Shown here in pieces: positions 16,689 through 26,776 of a stretch of 64,000 nucleotides of DNA. The translations under genes and the position numbers were made by a program. Location of the stretch: contig NZ_FOTF01000015.1 of assembly GCF_900114485.1 (NCBI RefSeq), forward strand, positions 1 to 64,000, read 5' to 3'. How positions within the stretch are numbered: position 1 is the first letter of the stretch; every line of letters begins with the position of its first letter. Source of the stretch: Loktanella salsilacus. GTDB taxonomy: Bacteria; Pseudomonadota; Alphaproteobacteria; Rhodobacterales; Rhodobacteraceae. Under the pieces are notes generated by a model. It searched no databases, was not told the origin of the DNA, and saw nothing but the letters and a program-made list of their open reading frames with translations.

Positions 16689-17144
16689 ATGACCCGTTTT
16701 CACACCTACCTTAAGCGGCACACCGAAGCTTTGGTCAAGGATGTGGGCATCACTGCGGCGTGCGAACTGACGGGCAAGTCGAAGGCGACGCTGGGCCGTT
16801 ATTATTCAGAGGACGCCGAGCATAGCGGCCGTTTCATGCCCGTCGATGCCGTGGCCGCGTTAGAGGCGGCTGCAAGCCATCCTCATGTCACAGCCGCGCT
16901 CGCAGAACTGCGCGGCGCGACGTTTTCGCTGGGGCAGGATGAAGGCAGTGGGTCTGGCAACGTCAATTCCGACGTCGTGCAGCTTAGCCAGCGGTTCGCG
17001 CAGCTGATGGCGGAATATCACGAAAGCATTCAGGACGGCACGATCAGCGCGAACGAGGCGCGGCGTCTGTTGGCTGAGACGACTCAGCTGCAAAAAGTAT
17101 TGCTGCGTATGAAGTTGCACCTTGAAGGCGACGTCACCTACTGA
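16689..17144 (+). CDS. Phage CII-like regulatory protein
   Basis: A 151-residue protein. The N-terminal third (YLKRHTEALVKDVGITAACE, then LTGKSKATLGRYYSED) looks like a helix-turn-helix of the phage regulatory CII group; the C-terminal third is helical and probably coiled (SQRFAQLMAEYHESIQDGTI). The ATG at 16689 follows aagga and is preferred to a frame open further upstream, over the tdk promoter. No other phage genes are near, so it may be a domesticated regulator. Moderately sure of the fold, not of the function. Confidence 0.65.
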   Translation: MTRFHTYLKRHTEALVKDVGITAACELTGKSKATLGRYYSEDAEHSGRFMPVDAVAALEAAASHPHVTAALAELRGATFSLGQDEGSGSGNVNSDVVQLSQRFAQLMAEYHESIQDGTISANEARRLLAETTQLQKVLLRMKLHLEGDVTY

Positions 17145-17162
17145 CGCCGCCCAAGGCGCGCT

Positions 17163-18281
17163 TTACGCTTTTTCGACGACCACAGAGCCGACGGAATAGC
17201 CCGCGCCAAAAGAGCAGATGATGCCTAAATCGCCCGGCTTTAGATCATCCGAATTCTGCGCGAATGCGATGATCGACCCGGCAGAAGACGTGTTCGCGTA
17301 ATCCTGCAGGATGTTGGGCTGCTCGCCCGGCGCAGGTTCGCGGCCAAGCACCTTTTTGCCGATATAGTCGTTCATCGCCTTGTTGGCCTGATGCAGCCAA
17401 AGGCGCTTTAGATCGTCCGCGGTGATGCCTTCGTCCGCCATGTGATCGGCCATATGCTGGCTGACCAGCGGCAGCACTTCTTTGAACACTTTGCGCCCGT
17501 TTTGCATGAACTGCATGTCCCGGCGGTCTTCCATCTGGTCGCGCGCCATCCGCATAAAGCCAGCGTTATTGCGGATGTTATTGCTGAACACTGTCGCACA
17601 GCGGGTAGAGCGGATGATGAAATGTTCGCCTTTTGCATCCTCACTGCGTTGCAGAACCGTCGCCGTGGCCACGTCGCCAAAGATGAAATGACAATCCCGG
17701 TCGCGCCATTCTAGGTGGGCGCTGGTGATCTCTGGGTTCACGACAACGGCGGTGCGCACAGAGCCGGTGCGGATCATGTCGGCGGCGGTCTGGATGCCAA
17801 AGGTCGCGGACGAACAGGCGACGTTCATGTCAAAGGCAAAGCCGCCAGCACCGATCAGCTGCTGAATCTCTACAGCAACGGCAGGGTAGGCACGTTCGAT
17901 GTTCGATGCGGCGCAGATCACCAGATCGACTTGATCGGCGCTGATGCCAGCCTGCGCCAGCGCGGTATTAATTGCATCAACGCCGATTTCGGCCATCAGG
18001 CTCGGCTCTTCATCCGTGCGGGCGCGCAGGTGGGGATACATGCGGTCTGGGTCCAGCACGCCGGTTTTGTCGATCACGTGGCGCTGCTCGATTCCGGACG
18101 CGGCGACGATGAAATCAACGGACGAATGCGCCTTGGCTGGCAGATCGCCCGCCGCGATCTGGCCTGCATGGGCGGCGTTATACTTGTCCGCATAGGCGTT
18201 GAACGCCGTGACAAGTTCTGCGTTGGTGATAACCTCGGACGGGGTGAAAACCCCGGTTCCGGTAATAGCTGCGCGATACAT
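17163..18281 (-). CDS. Beta-ketoacyl-ACP synthase III-like (beta-ketodecanoyl-ACP synthase type)
   Basis: A 372-residue thiolase-fold condensing enzyme. The catalytic triad is Cys156 (NVACSSATFG), His297 (LWLHQAN) and Asn330 (YANTSSAGS). It is longer than classical FabH and closely resembles, from memory, Pseudomonas PA3286, which condenses octanoyl-CoA with malonyl-ACP and diverts beta-oxidation intermediates into fatty acid synthesis. It is not in a fab cluster, which fits an accessory role. Confidence 0.88.
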   Translation of the reverse strand: MYRAAITGTGVFTPSEVITNAELVTAFNAYADKYNAAHAGQIAAGDLPAKAHSSVDFIVAASGIEQRHVIDKTGVLDPDRMYPHLRARTDEEPSLMAEIGVDAINTALAQAGISADQVDLVICAASNIERAYPAVAVEIQQLIGAGGFAFDMNVACSSATFGIQTAADMIRTGSVRTAVVVNPEITSAHLEWRDRDCHFIFGDVATATVLQRSEDAKGEHFIIRSTRCATVFSNNIRNNAGFMRMARDQMEDRRDMQFMQNGRKVFKEVLPLVSQHMADHMADEGITADDLKRLWLHQANKAMNDYIGKKVLGREPAPGEQPNILQDYANTSSAGSIIAFAQNSDDLKPGDLGIICSFGAGYSVGSVVVEKA

Positions 18282-18426
18282 GAAAAGGCCCCCGTTTGAT
18301 CCGGCAGATTGTGACGGTTGGGCACGCAGAAGTCCATCTTTGCCGTGCTTTGCGCCTTTACGTCACTTTACAGCACGGCGCGATTTAAGGCAGCTTGCAG
18401 GCATAATAAAATGAGGGATTTCGCCA

Positions 18427-19029
18427 ATGGCACAGTGGTATTACGCAAACGATGGGACCGAGGCAGGGCCGATCGAAAAAGATGAATTCGTCGCTCTGGT
18501 GCGGGATGGCACTGTCGGTCCTGATACGCTGGTCTGGACCAATACGTTGGAAAACTGGGAACCCGCGCACCGCCATATTGAGGGCGTAACCCCGCCGCGC
18601 CCCGCCGTGCCGGTGCATCCTGCGCTCGCCGGAACGCATGCCGGACAAGCCGCCATGGGCGCGCGCGATTATCGTCGCCAATCGGGCCTAAGCGATGCGT
18701 TCAAGCAGTTCTTTAATCGCTACACGCAATTCAGCGGCCGCAGCAACCGGGGTGAGTTCTGGTTCTGGCAGCTGGACAACATTCTGGTCAGCCTCGCCCT
18801 TGGCGTTCTGGATGCGATCATCTTTGGCACGTCCAGCGCAGGCATCCTTGGCGGATTGTGGGCGCTGGCGACCATCATCCCGTCCTTCGCGCTAAGCGCG
18901 CGCAGGCTGCATGATATCGACAAATCGGGCTGGTGGATCCTGCTAAGCCTGATCCCGATCATCGGGTGGATCATCCTGCTGGTCTGGTATTGCAGACAGC
19001 CGGATACCCACCCGAACCGGTTTGGCTAG
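18427..19029 (+). CDS. DUF805 membrane protein with N-terminal GYF_2 domain
   Basis: A 200-residue protein. Residues 1-60 form a GYF_2 domain (WYYANDGTEAGPIEKDEF, DTLVWTNTLENWEPA). From about 95 the DUF805 part begins with FFNRYTQFSGRSNRGEFW and has three to four membrane segments ending in CRQPDTHPNRFG, the usual family terminus. The function of the DUF805 family is unknown. Its stop is 3 bases from the end of the converging carB. Confidence 0.9.
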   Translation: MAQWYYANDGTEAGPIEKDEFVALVRDGTVGPDTLVWTNTLENWEPAHRHIEGVTPPRPAVPVHPALAGTHAGQAAMGARDYRRQSGLSDAFKQFFNRYTQFSGRSNRGEFWFWQLDNILVSLALGVLDAIIFGTSSAGILGGLWALATIIPSFALSARRLHDIDKSGWWILLSLIPIIGWIILLVWYCRQPDTHPNRFG

Positions 19030-19032
19030 GCC

Positions 19033-22000
19033 TTAACCCTGTAGCGAGCGGACGTCGATTGCGCCGCTCGCGCGTTCCTGCATCGCCATCACAGCGGCCT
19101 GTGCGGCGGCTGCGGTGGTGAAGTAGGGGATCTTGTCGTTCAAGGCGACGGCACGAATTTCGCGGCTATCTTCAACGGCTTGCGACCCTTCGGTCGTGTT
19201 CAGCACCAGCGCGATATGGCCGTCCTTCAGACGGTCCACGATGGTCAACCCACCCTCATAGATCTTGTTCACGATCTCGCAGGGGATGTCGTTCGCTTTC
19301 AGCCAGCCAGCGGTGCCGCGTGTGGCAGCGATGGTCAGGCCCAGTTCGATCAGGCCGCGGGACGCGGTCGCCATGGCGTCCGTTTTGTCGTCATCGCGGA
19401 TCGACACAAACACACAGCCTTCTTCCGGCAGGATCGTGCCTGCGCCCATCTGCGCCTTCAGGAAGGCGCGGGCAAAGTTGCGATCCCAGCCCATGACTTC
19501 ACCGGTGGACCGCATTTCTGGCCCAAGGATCGTGTCGACACCGGGGAAGCGGGCGAAGGGCAGAACCGCCTCTTTCACGCTGAACCATGGTGTTTTCGGG
19601 TCAGCCAGCGTGAACGCGTCGCCCAGTGGCAGCACATCCATCGGGTTTTCCGAATGCGGGTAGGGCGGACGCAGCGGGAAGTTCGACAGCGGCTCGCCCG
19701 CCATCAGACGCGCAGCGATAGAGGCAATGGCCGAGTCCGTTGCTTTTGCGACGAAAGGCACGGTGCGGGATGCGCGGGGGTTCACCTCGATCAGGTAGAC
19801 CTCCTCGTTCTTGACCGCGAACTGCACGTTCATCAGGCCAACAACATGCAGCGCCAGCGCCAGCTTTTCGGTCTGGCTGCGGATTTCGGCGATCATCGCG
19901 TCGGACAGCGAATAGGGCGGCAGCGAACAGGCGCTATCGCCAGAGTGCACGCCAGCCTCTTCGATATGCTGCATGATGCCCGCAACATGGGTGTTGGTGC
20001 CGTCGCACAGACAGTCCACGTCCACCTCGACCGCGCCGGACAGGTAGCTGTCCAGCAATACCGGGCTCTTGCCCGACACGACCACGGCCTCAGAGATATA
20101 GCGCTCTAGCTGCGCCTGATCGCGCACGATTTCCATCGCGCGGCCGCCAAGGACGTAGGACGGGCGGATCACAAGGGGGAAGCCGATGTCAGCGGCAATA
20201 TCGAACGCCTGCTGGTCGGTGGACGCAATGCCGTTGATCGGCTGCTTTAGCCCCAGACGGTTCACAAGGTCCTGAAAACGTTCGCGGTCTTCGGCCAAGT
20301 CGATGGCGTCGGGCGTGGTGCCAAGGATCGGGATGCCCGCTTCTTGCAGTGCGTTCGCCAGCTTGAGCGGCGTCTGACCGCCGAACTGAACGATGACGCC
20401 GTGCAGCGTGCCGTTGTCTTGTTCCACGCGCATGATTTCCATGACGTGCTCGAATGTCAGCGGCTCAAAGTACAGCCGGTCCGAGGTGTCATAGTCGGTC
20501 GAAACCGTCTCTGGGTTGCAGTTGATCATAATGGTTTCATAGCCCTGATCGGACAGGGCATAGCAGGCGTGGCAGCAGCAATAATCAAACTCGATGCCTT
20601 GACCGATCCGGTTCGGACCGCCGCCCAAAATCACGACCTTTTTGCGATCAGAGGGACGCGCCTCGCATTCCACATCGCCCATAACGGGGGTCTCATAGGT
20701 GGAATACATGTAAGGCGTCTGCGCTTCGAACTCGGCACCGCAGGTGTCGATCCGCTTGAATACAGCGACAACGCCTTGCTTGATCCGCGCGCTGCGCACA
20801 TCGGCTTCGGCCATGCCCGTCAGGGTCGCCAAACGGGCATCGGTAAAGCCCATCATCTTTAGCTTGCGCAGGCCCGACTCATTGGTCGGCAGGCCATCAG
20901 CGCGGACCACGGCCTCGGCCTCGATGATCTCGCGGATGCGGGCCAGGAACCACGGATCGTACATGGTGACAGCGTGGATATCTTCGTCAGGCAGACCGTG
21001 ACGCATCGCCTGCGCAATGACGCGGATACGGTCGGGGGTTTGCTTGGCCAGCGCTTTGGTGATCGCGGCGGCGTCGGGTGCGCCGGGGATCGCGATTTCG
21101 TCAAAGCCGGTCAGGCCGGTTTCCAGCGACGCCAGCGCCTTTTGCATCGATTCGTGGATCGTGCGGCCAATCGCCATTGCTTCACCGACCGACTTCATCG
21201 CCGTGGTCAGGTGCGGCTCAGAGCCTGCGAATTTCTCGAACGCAAAGCGCGGGATCTTGGTGACGACATAGTCTATTGTCGGCTCGAAGGACGCAGGGGT
21301 CACGCCGGTGATGTCGTTGTCCAGCTCGTCCAGCGTATAGCCGACTGCCAGTTTCGCCGCGATCTTGGCAATCGGGAAACCCGTCGCCTTGGACGCCAGC
21401 GCAGAAGAACGCGACACGCGGGGGTTCATTTCTATCACAACCATCCGGCCGTCAGCGGGGTTAATCGCCCACTGCACGTTAGAGCCGCCAGTTTCGACGC
21501 CAATCTCGCGCAGGACCGCGATGGATTGGTTGCGCATGACTTGGTATTCTTTGTCGGTCAGCGTCAGGGCAGGGGCGACGGTGATCGAATCGCCCGTGTG
21601 CACGCCCATGGGATCGACGTTTTCAATCGCGCAAACGATGATCGCGTTGTCAGCCTTGTCGCGCACGACTTCCATCTCGAACTCTTTCCAGCCGAGCAGG
21701 GATTCGTCGACAAGGATCTGCGCCATGGGGGACGCTTCCATGCCGGTGCGGCAGTAGTGTTCGTACTGTTCGCGGTTATACGCCACGCCGCCGCCGGTGC
21801 CGCCAAGGGTAAAGGCAGGGCGGATGATGGCGGGCAGGCCGACATATTCGATCGCTTCAATCGCCAGCTGCAGACCGGCCTTGATGTCGAACTTGCCGTT
21901 CTCTTTCTTGGGGGCGGTGATGATCGTCGCTTTGGGGTTTTCGATCCCAAGGCGGTCCATCGCTTCGCGGAAAAGTCCACGGTCTTCTGCCATTTCAATG

Positions 22001-22365
22001 GCTTCGCGCTTTGCGCCGATCATCTCGACGCCGAATTTTTCCAGCACGCCCATGTCGGCCAGCGCCAGTGACGTGTTCAGACCCGTCTGGCCGCCCATCG
22101 TTGGCAGCAGCGCGTCGGGGCGCTCTTTCTCGATGATCTTGGCGACGATTTCGGGGGTGATGGGTTCGATGTAGGTCGCGTCAGCCAGACCGGGATCGGT
22201 CATGATCGTCGCGGGGTTAGAGTTGACCAGAATGACCCGGTAACCTTCTTCGCGCAGCGCCTTACAGGCTTGTGCGCCCGAGTAATCAAACTCGCAGGCC
22301 TGTCCAATGACGATAGGCCCCGCACCGATAATCATGATCGACTTAATATCATCACGTTTTGGCAT
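19033..22365 (-). CDS. carB: Carbamoyl-phosphate synthase large subunit
   Basis: The 1110-residue ammonia-dependent chain makes carbamoyl phosphate from bicarbonate, ATP and ammonia for arginine and pyrimidine synthesis. The two duplicated halves are obvious: [17 protein letters not shown] in the first and [17 protein letters not shown] in the second, each with an ATP-grasp domain (for example [13 protein letters not shown] and [12 protein letters not shown]). The C-terminal MGS-like allosteric domain ends in [20 protein letters not shown]. The small subunit is not in this window. argD and argF lie 18 kb away and use the product. Confidence 0.97.
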   Translation of the reverse strand: MPKRDDIKSIMIIGAGPIVIGQACEFDYSGAQACKALREEGYRVILVNSNPATIMTDPGLADATYIEPITPEIVAKIIEKERPDALLPTMGGQTGLNTSLALADMGVLEKFGVEMIGAKREAIEMAEDRGLFREAMDRLGIENPKATIITAPKKENGKFDIKAGLQLAIEAIEYVGLPAIIRPAFTLGGTGGGVAYNREQYEHYCRTGMEASPMAQILVDESLLGWKEFEMEVVRDKADNAIIVCAIENVDPMGVHTGDSITVAPALTLTDKEYQVMRNQSIAVLREIGVETGGSNVQWAINPADGRMVVIEMNPRVSRSSALASKATGFPIAKIAAKLAVGYTLDELDNDITGVTPASFEPTIDYVVTKIPRFAFEKFAGSEPHLTTAMKSVGEAMAIGRTIHESMQKALASLETGLTGFDEIAIPGAPDAAAITKALAKQTPDRIRVIAQAMRHGLPDEDIHAVTMYDPWFLARIREIIEAEAVVRADGLPTNESGLRKLKMMGFTDARLATLTGMAEADVRSARIKQGVVAVFKRIDTCGAEFEAQTPYMYSTYETPVMGDVECEARPSDRKKVVILGGGPNRIGQGIEFDYCCCHACYALSDQGYETIMINCNPETVSTDYDTSDRLYFEPLTFEHVMEIMRVEQDNGTLHGVIVQFGGQTPLKLANALQEAGIPILGTTPDAIDLAEDRERFQDLVNRLGLKQPINGIASTDQQAFDIAADIGFPLVIRPSYVLGGRAMEIVRDQAQLERYISEAVVVSGKSPVLLDSYLSGAVEVDVDCLCDGTNTHVAGIMQHIEEAGVHSGDSACSLPPYSLSDAMIAEIRSQTEKLALALHVVGLMNVQFAVKNEEVYLIEVNPRASRTVPFVAKATDSAIASIAARLMAGEPLSNFPLRPPYPHSENPMDVLPLGDAFTLADPKTPWFSVKEAVLPFARFPGVDTILGPEMRSTGEVMGWDRNFARAFLKAQMGAGTILPEEGCVFVSIRDDDKTDAMATASRGLIELGLTIAATRGTAGWLKANDIPCEIVNKIYEGGLTIVDRLKDGHIALVLNTTEGSQAVEDSREIRAVALNDKIPYFTTAAAAQAAVMAMQERASGAIDVRSLQG

Positions 22366-22454
22366 GGCAGGCCCCCATATTTCAGCAAATTCTCCGCCTT
22401 ATAGAAGCGCTGGGACGGGGTGCAAGGGGCGAGTGCGGCTTTGTTGCGAAAGCA

Positions 22455-22492
22455 GGCGCCTCCGGCGGGAGTTTACTGGGCCAGATGAACAG
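22455..22492 (+). repeat. Dispersed hairpin-box repeat, copy E (variant box)
   Basis: A short hairpin (gcttt...aaagc, 22438-22453) precedes the box gcctccggcgggagtttac, then tgggccagatgaac. The same variant appears in reverse at 46684. It lies in the divergent spacer between carB and aspS. Confidence 0.7.
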
Positions 22493-22582
22493 GGCCAGAT
22501 AAACAAAGGGCGTGCTACGCTTGACTTATCTAGGGCAAAGGGGTGTATCGGGGCGACCCGTTTTGGACCGAAGGAACCGCCC

Positions 22583-24361
22583 ATGCACGCCTATCGCACA
22601 CAGACTTGCGCTGATTTGACCGCCGCCGACGTTGGCAAAACTGTGCGTCTGTCCGGCTGGGTCCATCGTATCCGCGACCACGGCGGCATTCTTTTTATCG
22701 ACCTGCGCGACACTTACGGCGTAACGCAGGTGCTGTGCGACCCCGATTCTGCAGCCTTTGCCGATGTTGAAAAGGTGCGGGCCGAATACTGCATTCGCAT
22801 CGACGGCGAAGTGAAGGCGCGCAGCCCAGAGCTGGTGAACGCCAAGCTGCCCACTGGCGAAGTCGAAGTCTTTATCCGCGAGATCGAAGTGCTTGGCGCG
22901 TCAAAAGAGCTGCCGCTGCAAGTGTTTGGCGATCAGGAATACCCAGAAGAGACGCGGTTGAAGTATCGCTACCTCGATCTGCGCCGCGAAGTGATGCAGA
23001 AGAATATGACGCTGCGGTCCAACGTCGTAAAGTCGATGCGTCAGCGTATGTGGGACAAGGGTTTCCGCGAATTCCAGACGCCGATCATCACAGCGTCCAG
23101 CCCCGAAGGCGCGCGCGACTTCCTCGTGCCGTCGCGTCTGCACCCGGGCAAGTTCTATGCACTGCCGCAGGCCCCCCAGCAGTTCAAGCAGCTGATCATG
23201 GTGTCGGGCTACGACAAGTATTTCCAGATCGCGCCGTGTTTCCGCGACGAAGACCCGCGCGCTGACCGCTCGCCCACCGACTTCTATCAGCTTGACCTAG
23301 AGATGAGCTTTGTGGAGCAGCAGGACGTGTTTGACACGATCCAGCCTGTCATCGGTGGCGTGTTCGAAGAATTCGGCGGCGGCCGTAAGGTCGACCAGAC
23401 GTGGGAGCAGATCAGCTACCGCGATGCGGCCCTGTGGTACGGCACCGACAAGCCTGACCTGCGCAACCCGATCAAGATGCAGGTTGTCAGCGATCATTTC
23501 GCAGGCTCTGGCTTTGCCATCTTCGCCAAGCTGCTGGAACAAGACGGCACCCAGATCCGCGCAATCCCTGCGCCAACGGGTGGCAGCCGCAAGTTCTGTG
23601 ACCGCATGAACGCCTTTGCCCAGCAGCAAGGTCTGCCGGGTATGGGTTACATTTTCTGGCGCGATCAGGGCGAGGGCATGGAAGCCGCAGGTCCGCTGGC
23701 CAAGAACATCGGCCCAGAGCGGACCGAGGCGATCCGCCAGCAGCTGGGCCTTGGCGTTGGCGATGCGGCGTTCTTCCTTGGCGGCAAGCCAGAGGCGTTT
23801 GAAAGCGTCGCAGGCCGCGCCCGCACCGTGATCGGCGAAGAGCTGGGCTTGGTGGACAAGGACCGCTTCGCATTCGCGTGGATCGTCGACTTCCCGATCT
23901 ATGCCCGCGACGAAGAGACCGGCAAAATCGACTTTGAACACAACCCGTTTTCGATGCCGCAGGGCGGCATGGACGCGTTGTCTGGCGATCCTCTGGACGT
24001 GCTGGGCTTTCAGTATGACCTGGCCTGCAACGGTTACGAACTGGTGTCGGGCGCGATCCGGAACCACCGCCCAGAGATCATGTTCAAGGCGTTCGAAATC
24101 GCGGGCTACGGCGCGGATGAGGTCGAAAAGCGCTTTGGCGGTATGGTCAACGCGTTCCAATACGGTGCCCCGCCGCACGGTGGTTGCGCCGCTGGTATCG
24201 ACCGGATCGTAATGCTGCTGGCGGATGAGGCGAACATCCGCGAAGTCATCATGTTCCCGATGAACCAGCGCGCCGAAGACCTGATGATGGGTGCGCCCAG
24301 CGAGCCAATGAACGAGCAGCTGCGCGAATTGCGCCTGCGCGTGTTGCCGCCGGAAAGCTGA
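22583..24361 (+). CDS. aspS: Aspartyl-tRNA synthetase
   Basis: A 592-residue class II synthetase that charges tRNA with aspartate. The N-terminal OB domain holds [20 protein letters not shown], motif 2 is [17 protein letters not shown] and motif 3 is [13 protein letters not shown]; the bacterial GAD insertion domain is present in the middle. The ATG at 22583 ([13 protein letters not shown]) follows aaggaa and matches the normal start, although the frame is open much further upstream. Followed by two hairpins, the second a standard terminator. Confidence 0.97.
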   Translation: MHAYRTQTCADLTAADVGKTVRLSGWVHRIRDHGGILFIDLRDTYGVTQVLCDPDSAAFADVEKVRAEYCIRIDGEVKARSPELVNAKLPTGEVEVFIREIEVLGASKELPLQVFGDQEYPEETRLKYRYLDLRREVMQKNMTLRSNVVKSMRQRMWDKGFREFQTPIITASSPEGARDFLVPSRLHPGKFYALPQAPQQFKQLIMVSGYDKYFQIAPCFRDEDPRADRSPTDFYQLDLEMSFVEQQDVFDTIQPVIGGVFEEFGGGRKVDQTWEQISYRDAALWYGTDKPDLRNPIKMQVVSDHFAGSGFAIFAKLLEQDGTQIRAIPAPTGGSRKFCDRMNAFAQQQGLPGMGYIFWRDQGEGMEAAGPLAKNIGPERTEAIRQQLGLGVGDAAFFLGGKPEAFESVAGRARTVIGEELGLVDKDRFAFAWIVDFPIYARDEETGKIDFEHNPFSMPQGGMDALSGDPLDVLGFQYDLACNGYELVSGAIRNHRPEIMFKAFEIAGYGADEVEKRFGGMVNAFQYGAPPHGGCAAGIDRIVMLLADEANIREVIMFPMNQRAEDLMMGAPSEPMNEQLRELRLRVLPPES

Positions 24362-24370
24362 AACGCAATT

Positions 24371-24390
24371 GCTAAGCCTTCGGGCTTAGC
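24371..24390 (+). repeat. Hairpin with ttcg tetraloop after aspS
   Basis: gctaagcc and ggcttagc close on a ttcg loop, a very stable RNA tetraloop, 10 bases past the aspS stop. No T-run follows; it may protect the 3' end or reinforce the terminator 15 bases further on. Confidence 0.65.
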
Positions 24391-24405
24391 GATGCCGCAG
24401 ACATA

Positions 24406-24443
24406 AAAAGACCGCGCCGGATCACTCTGGCGCGGTCTTTTTT
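24406..24443. terminator. Bidirectional Rho-independent terminator
   Basis: aaaaagaccgcgcc pairs with ggcgcggtctttttt around an 8-base loop, with T-runs readable in both directions. It separates the converging aspS and L,D-transpeptidase genes. Confidence 0.92.
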
Positions 24444-24460
24444 CGTTCTAAGCCAGCTGC

Positions 24461-25081
24461 TTAGGTTGCGCGTGGCAGCAGACCTTTTTCGTACAGATAC
24501 ACCGTGGTGCCAATCGGCACGCGGTCATACAGGTCAATCGCCTGATCGTTCACCAACCGGGCGCAGCCGTTAGAGACGTCGGTGCGGATCGTGTCGGGCT
24601 TGTTCGTGCCATGAATACGCAGGAACGTATCACCAACCTCTGGCTGGAACAGATACAGCGCGCGAGCCCCAAGGGGGTTGTTGGGGCCGCCGGGCATACC
24701 ATCGGCGTATTTCGCATAATGGTCTGGCTCACGCTCGATCATATCTTTGGTCGGCGTCCAGCTAGGCCATTCTTTCTTGGCCCCGATGTTAAAGGTGCCG
24801 GAAATATACAGCGCGTCGCGGCCAACGCCGACGTAATAGCGCAGCGCCTCGCCGTTCGGCAGGGTCCAGTACAGCGAATAGACGTCAGGCACGACGTGGA
24901 TTTCGCCCGGCGGCATCGGATTATCCAGACGCACCAGCTTAGGCGTAAAATCGAACGGCGGTGGCACGTCCTCGATCGGGGCGTCAGGGTTGGCAACGTC
25001 TTGCGCGGACAACAAAGTGGGAAGCGCAAAGCCGCCAGCCCCCAAAAGCGAGGTGGTTAGAAATCGGCGGCGGTCAATCAT
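24461..25081 (-). CDS. L,D-transpeptidase (ErfK/YbiS/YkuD family)
   Basis: It predicts an exported enzyme that makes 3-3 peptidoglycan cross-links or attaches proteins to the wall. The N-terminus MIDRRRFLTTSLLGAGG is a twin-arginine-type signal. The YkuD catalytic motif is complete: IHGTN (His157) and SNGCARL (Cys173). Length is 206 residues. Monocistronic and divergent from the DUF1800 gene. Confidence 0.93.
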   Translation of the reverse strand: MIDRRRFLTTSLLGAGGFALPTLLSAQDVANPDAPIEDVPPPFDFTPKLVRLDNPMPPGEIHVVPDVYSLYWTLPNGEALRYYVGVGRDALYISGTFNIGAKKEWPSWTPTKDMIEREPDHYAKYADGMPGGPNNPLGARALYLFQPEVGDTFLRIHGTNKPDTIRTDVSNGCARLVNDQAIDLYDRVPIGTTVYLYEKGLLPRAT

Positions 25082-25399
25082 GGCATACTCCAGTCGGTCG
25101 TATCATTGCGTGTAAAATGGCGATCAGGGGCCTGTCTTGCAAGCACTACAGCGTCACATCTGCGCGCTTGGATGTTGCAAAACGTAACGATGTGCAGCTT
25201 TTGGCGACAATCCGTGGCGTTTGCGTTAAATTCCGGCCCCTTTAGCCAGTGTTCAGCCATCAACGTGCTAAAGCCGTCCAAAGTTCCAATGGCTTAAGGT
25301 TCGCGCGGCGTGCAGGCCCCCGTGGTTGTGATGCCGCAGGGGATGGGCCAGCGCGGGTTGCACGTGATAGGACGTATCGACGCAAGCAGGACCGCCTTT
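25082..25399. other. Divergent spacer between L,D-transpeptidase and DUF1800 genes
   Basis: About 320 bases with no certain gene. Its right part contains the end of a possible 41-codon minus-strand frame (25294-25419) reported as a finding. No clear terminator or operator was seen. Confidence 0.4.
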
Positions 25400-26776
25400 A
25401 TGACCTTTGATCCGATCATCGCCGCAACCCGGTTCGGCACTGGCCTATCGCCGGTCATTGAACCGCCATGGGACACGGAAAGCATGCTGGGCAAGCTGGG
25501 CGGGCCAGATCAGGCTGCGGCCCTGATGCCGATCGCCGGGTTCGAGGCGACGACCCCGACGCTGGCCTTTATCGGCGCACTGAACAAAGCAGACCGAGAG
25601 GCCCGGGGCACGGACGGAGAGGCCGCCGCAAAAGAAGCGATCCGCCAAAAAAACCGAGAGTTGTCAGACGTGTCGCGCCATAACACCCTGTCGACCCTTG
25701 CCCGCTGCGTCACCGCGCAAGATGGGCTGCGCGAGCGTCTGACCCTATTCTGGGCCGACCATTTCACCGTGATCGGGCGCGGCTTTAACCAACGCCATCT
25801 GGTGACACCCTATATCGCCGATGCCATTCGCCCCCATGTGGCTGGGCGCTTTGCCGATATGGTGAAGGCCGTGGTCATGCATCCGATGATGCTGCTCTAT
25901 TTGGAACAAACCCGCTCTCTTGGACCAAGCTCTCCTCAGGGGCTGAAAAGCGGGCGCGGATTGAATGAAAATCTAGCGCGGGAATTGCTGGAACTGCACC
26001 TGATTGGCGTGGGCGGCGGCTACGATCAGACTGACGTGACCCAGATGGCTGAATTGCTGACAGGGCTTAGTTATAATGCTGTGCATGGCGTCACCTACCG
26101 TGCGCAGCAGGCCGAACCGGGGGCAGAGGTTGTCATGGGCCGCCGCTATAGCGCCGATTCGGCGCTTGCGACGATCACCAGCGCGCTTGAGGATATCGCG
26201 ATCCGGCCAGAGACAGCGGCGCATATCTCGCGCAAGCTTGCGGTGCATTTCGTGTCGGATACGCCGGACCCGGATCTGATCGCAGGCATGTCGCGGGCCT
26301 TTGTGGACAGCGGCGGCGATCTGTTGGCGGTGACCGGGGCGATGTTGCAGCACCCGGCCGCGTGGTCGCCGGTGCGCGCGAAGGTGCGGCAGCCGTTTAT
26401 CTTTATTGCAGCCGGGTTGCGGGCGCTTGGGGTGCGGGCGGACCGCATCATGCCGCTTGGTAATGGGCAGTTCAAACGTCACCTGACTGACCCTTTGCGC
26501 CTGATGGGGCAACCGTTCGAGCAGCCCGTCGGCCCGGACGGCTGGGCCGAAGAGCCGGCGGCTTGGATCACCCCGCAGGGCCTTGCCGGCCGGATCAGTT
26601 GGGCGGTGGCAAGCCCGGCGGAGTTTGTCGATACGCTGCCCGATCCGCGTAAATTCGTACAAACGGCGGTCGGTCCCACCGCGCCGCCAGAGTTGATTTT
26701 TGCAGCCGACGCTGCCGAAAGTCTGGCCGACGGGGTCGCCCTTGTGCTGACCTCTCCTGCGTTTCAAAGGATATGA
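25400..26776 (+). CDS. DUF1800 family protein
   Basis: A 458-residue protein of the DUF1800 family: FDPIIAATRFGTGLSPVI at the start, then LTLFWADHFTV, PMMLLYLEQTRS, NENLARELLELHLIGVGGG and QMAELLTGLSYN, which are typical family landmarks. Function unknown. The ATG at 25400 is preferred because residues before it (from 25310) lack family resemblance; no export signal follows from this start. It overlaps the DUF1501 gene as ATGA, and the DUF1800-DUF1501 pair is widely conserved. Confidence 0.88.
   Translation: MTFDPIIAATRFGTGLSPVIEPPWDTESMLGKLGGPDQAAALMPIAGFEATTPTLAFIGALNKADREARGTDGEAAAKEAIRQKNRELSDVSRHNTLSTLARCVTAQDGLRERLTLFWADHFTVIGRGFNQRHLVTPYIADAIRPHVAGRFADMVKAVVMHPMMLLYLEQTRSLGPSSPQGLKSGRGLNENLARELLELHLIGVGGGYDQTDVTQMAELLTGLSYNAVHGVTYRAQQAEPGAEVVMGRRYSADSALATITSALEDIAIRPETAAHISRKLAVHFVSDTPDPDLIAGMSRAFVDSGGDLLAVTGAMLQHPAAWSPVRAKVRQPFIFIAAGLRALGVRADRIMPLGNGQFKRHLTDPLRLMGQPFEQPVGPDGWAEEPAAWITPQGLAGRISWAVASPAEFVDTLPDPRKFVQTAVGPTAPPELIFAADAAESLADGVALVLTSPAFQRI

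Noticed and set aside
20974-22071. 365-codon plus-strand open frame opposite carB
   Set aside because: Antisense to the ATP-grasp part of carB; no recognisable motif.
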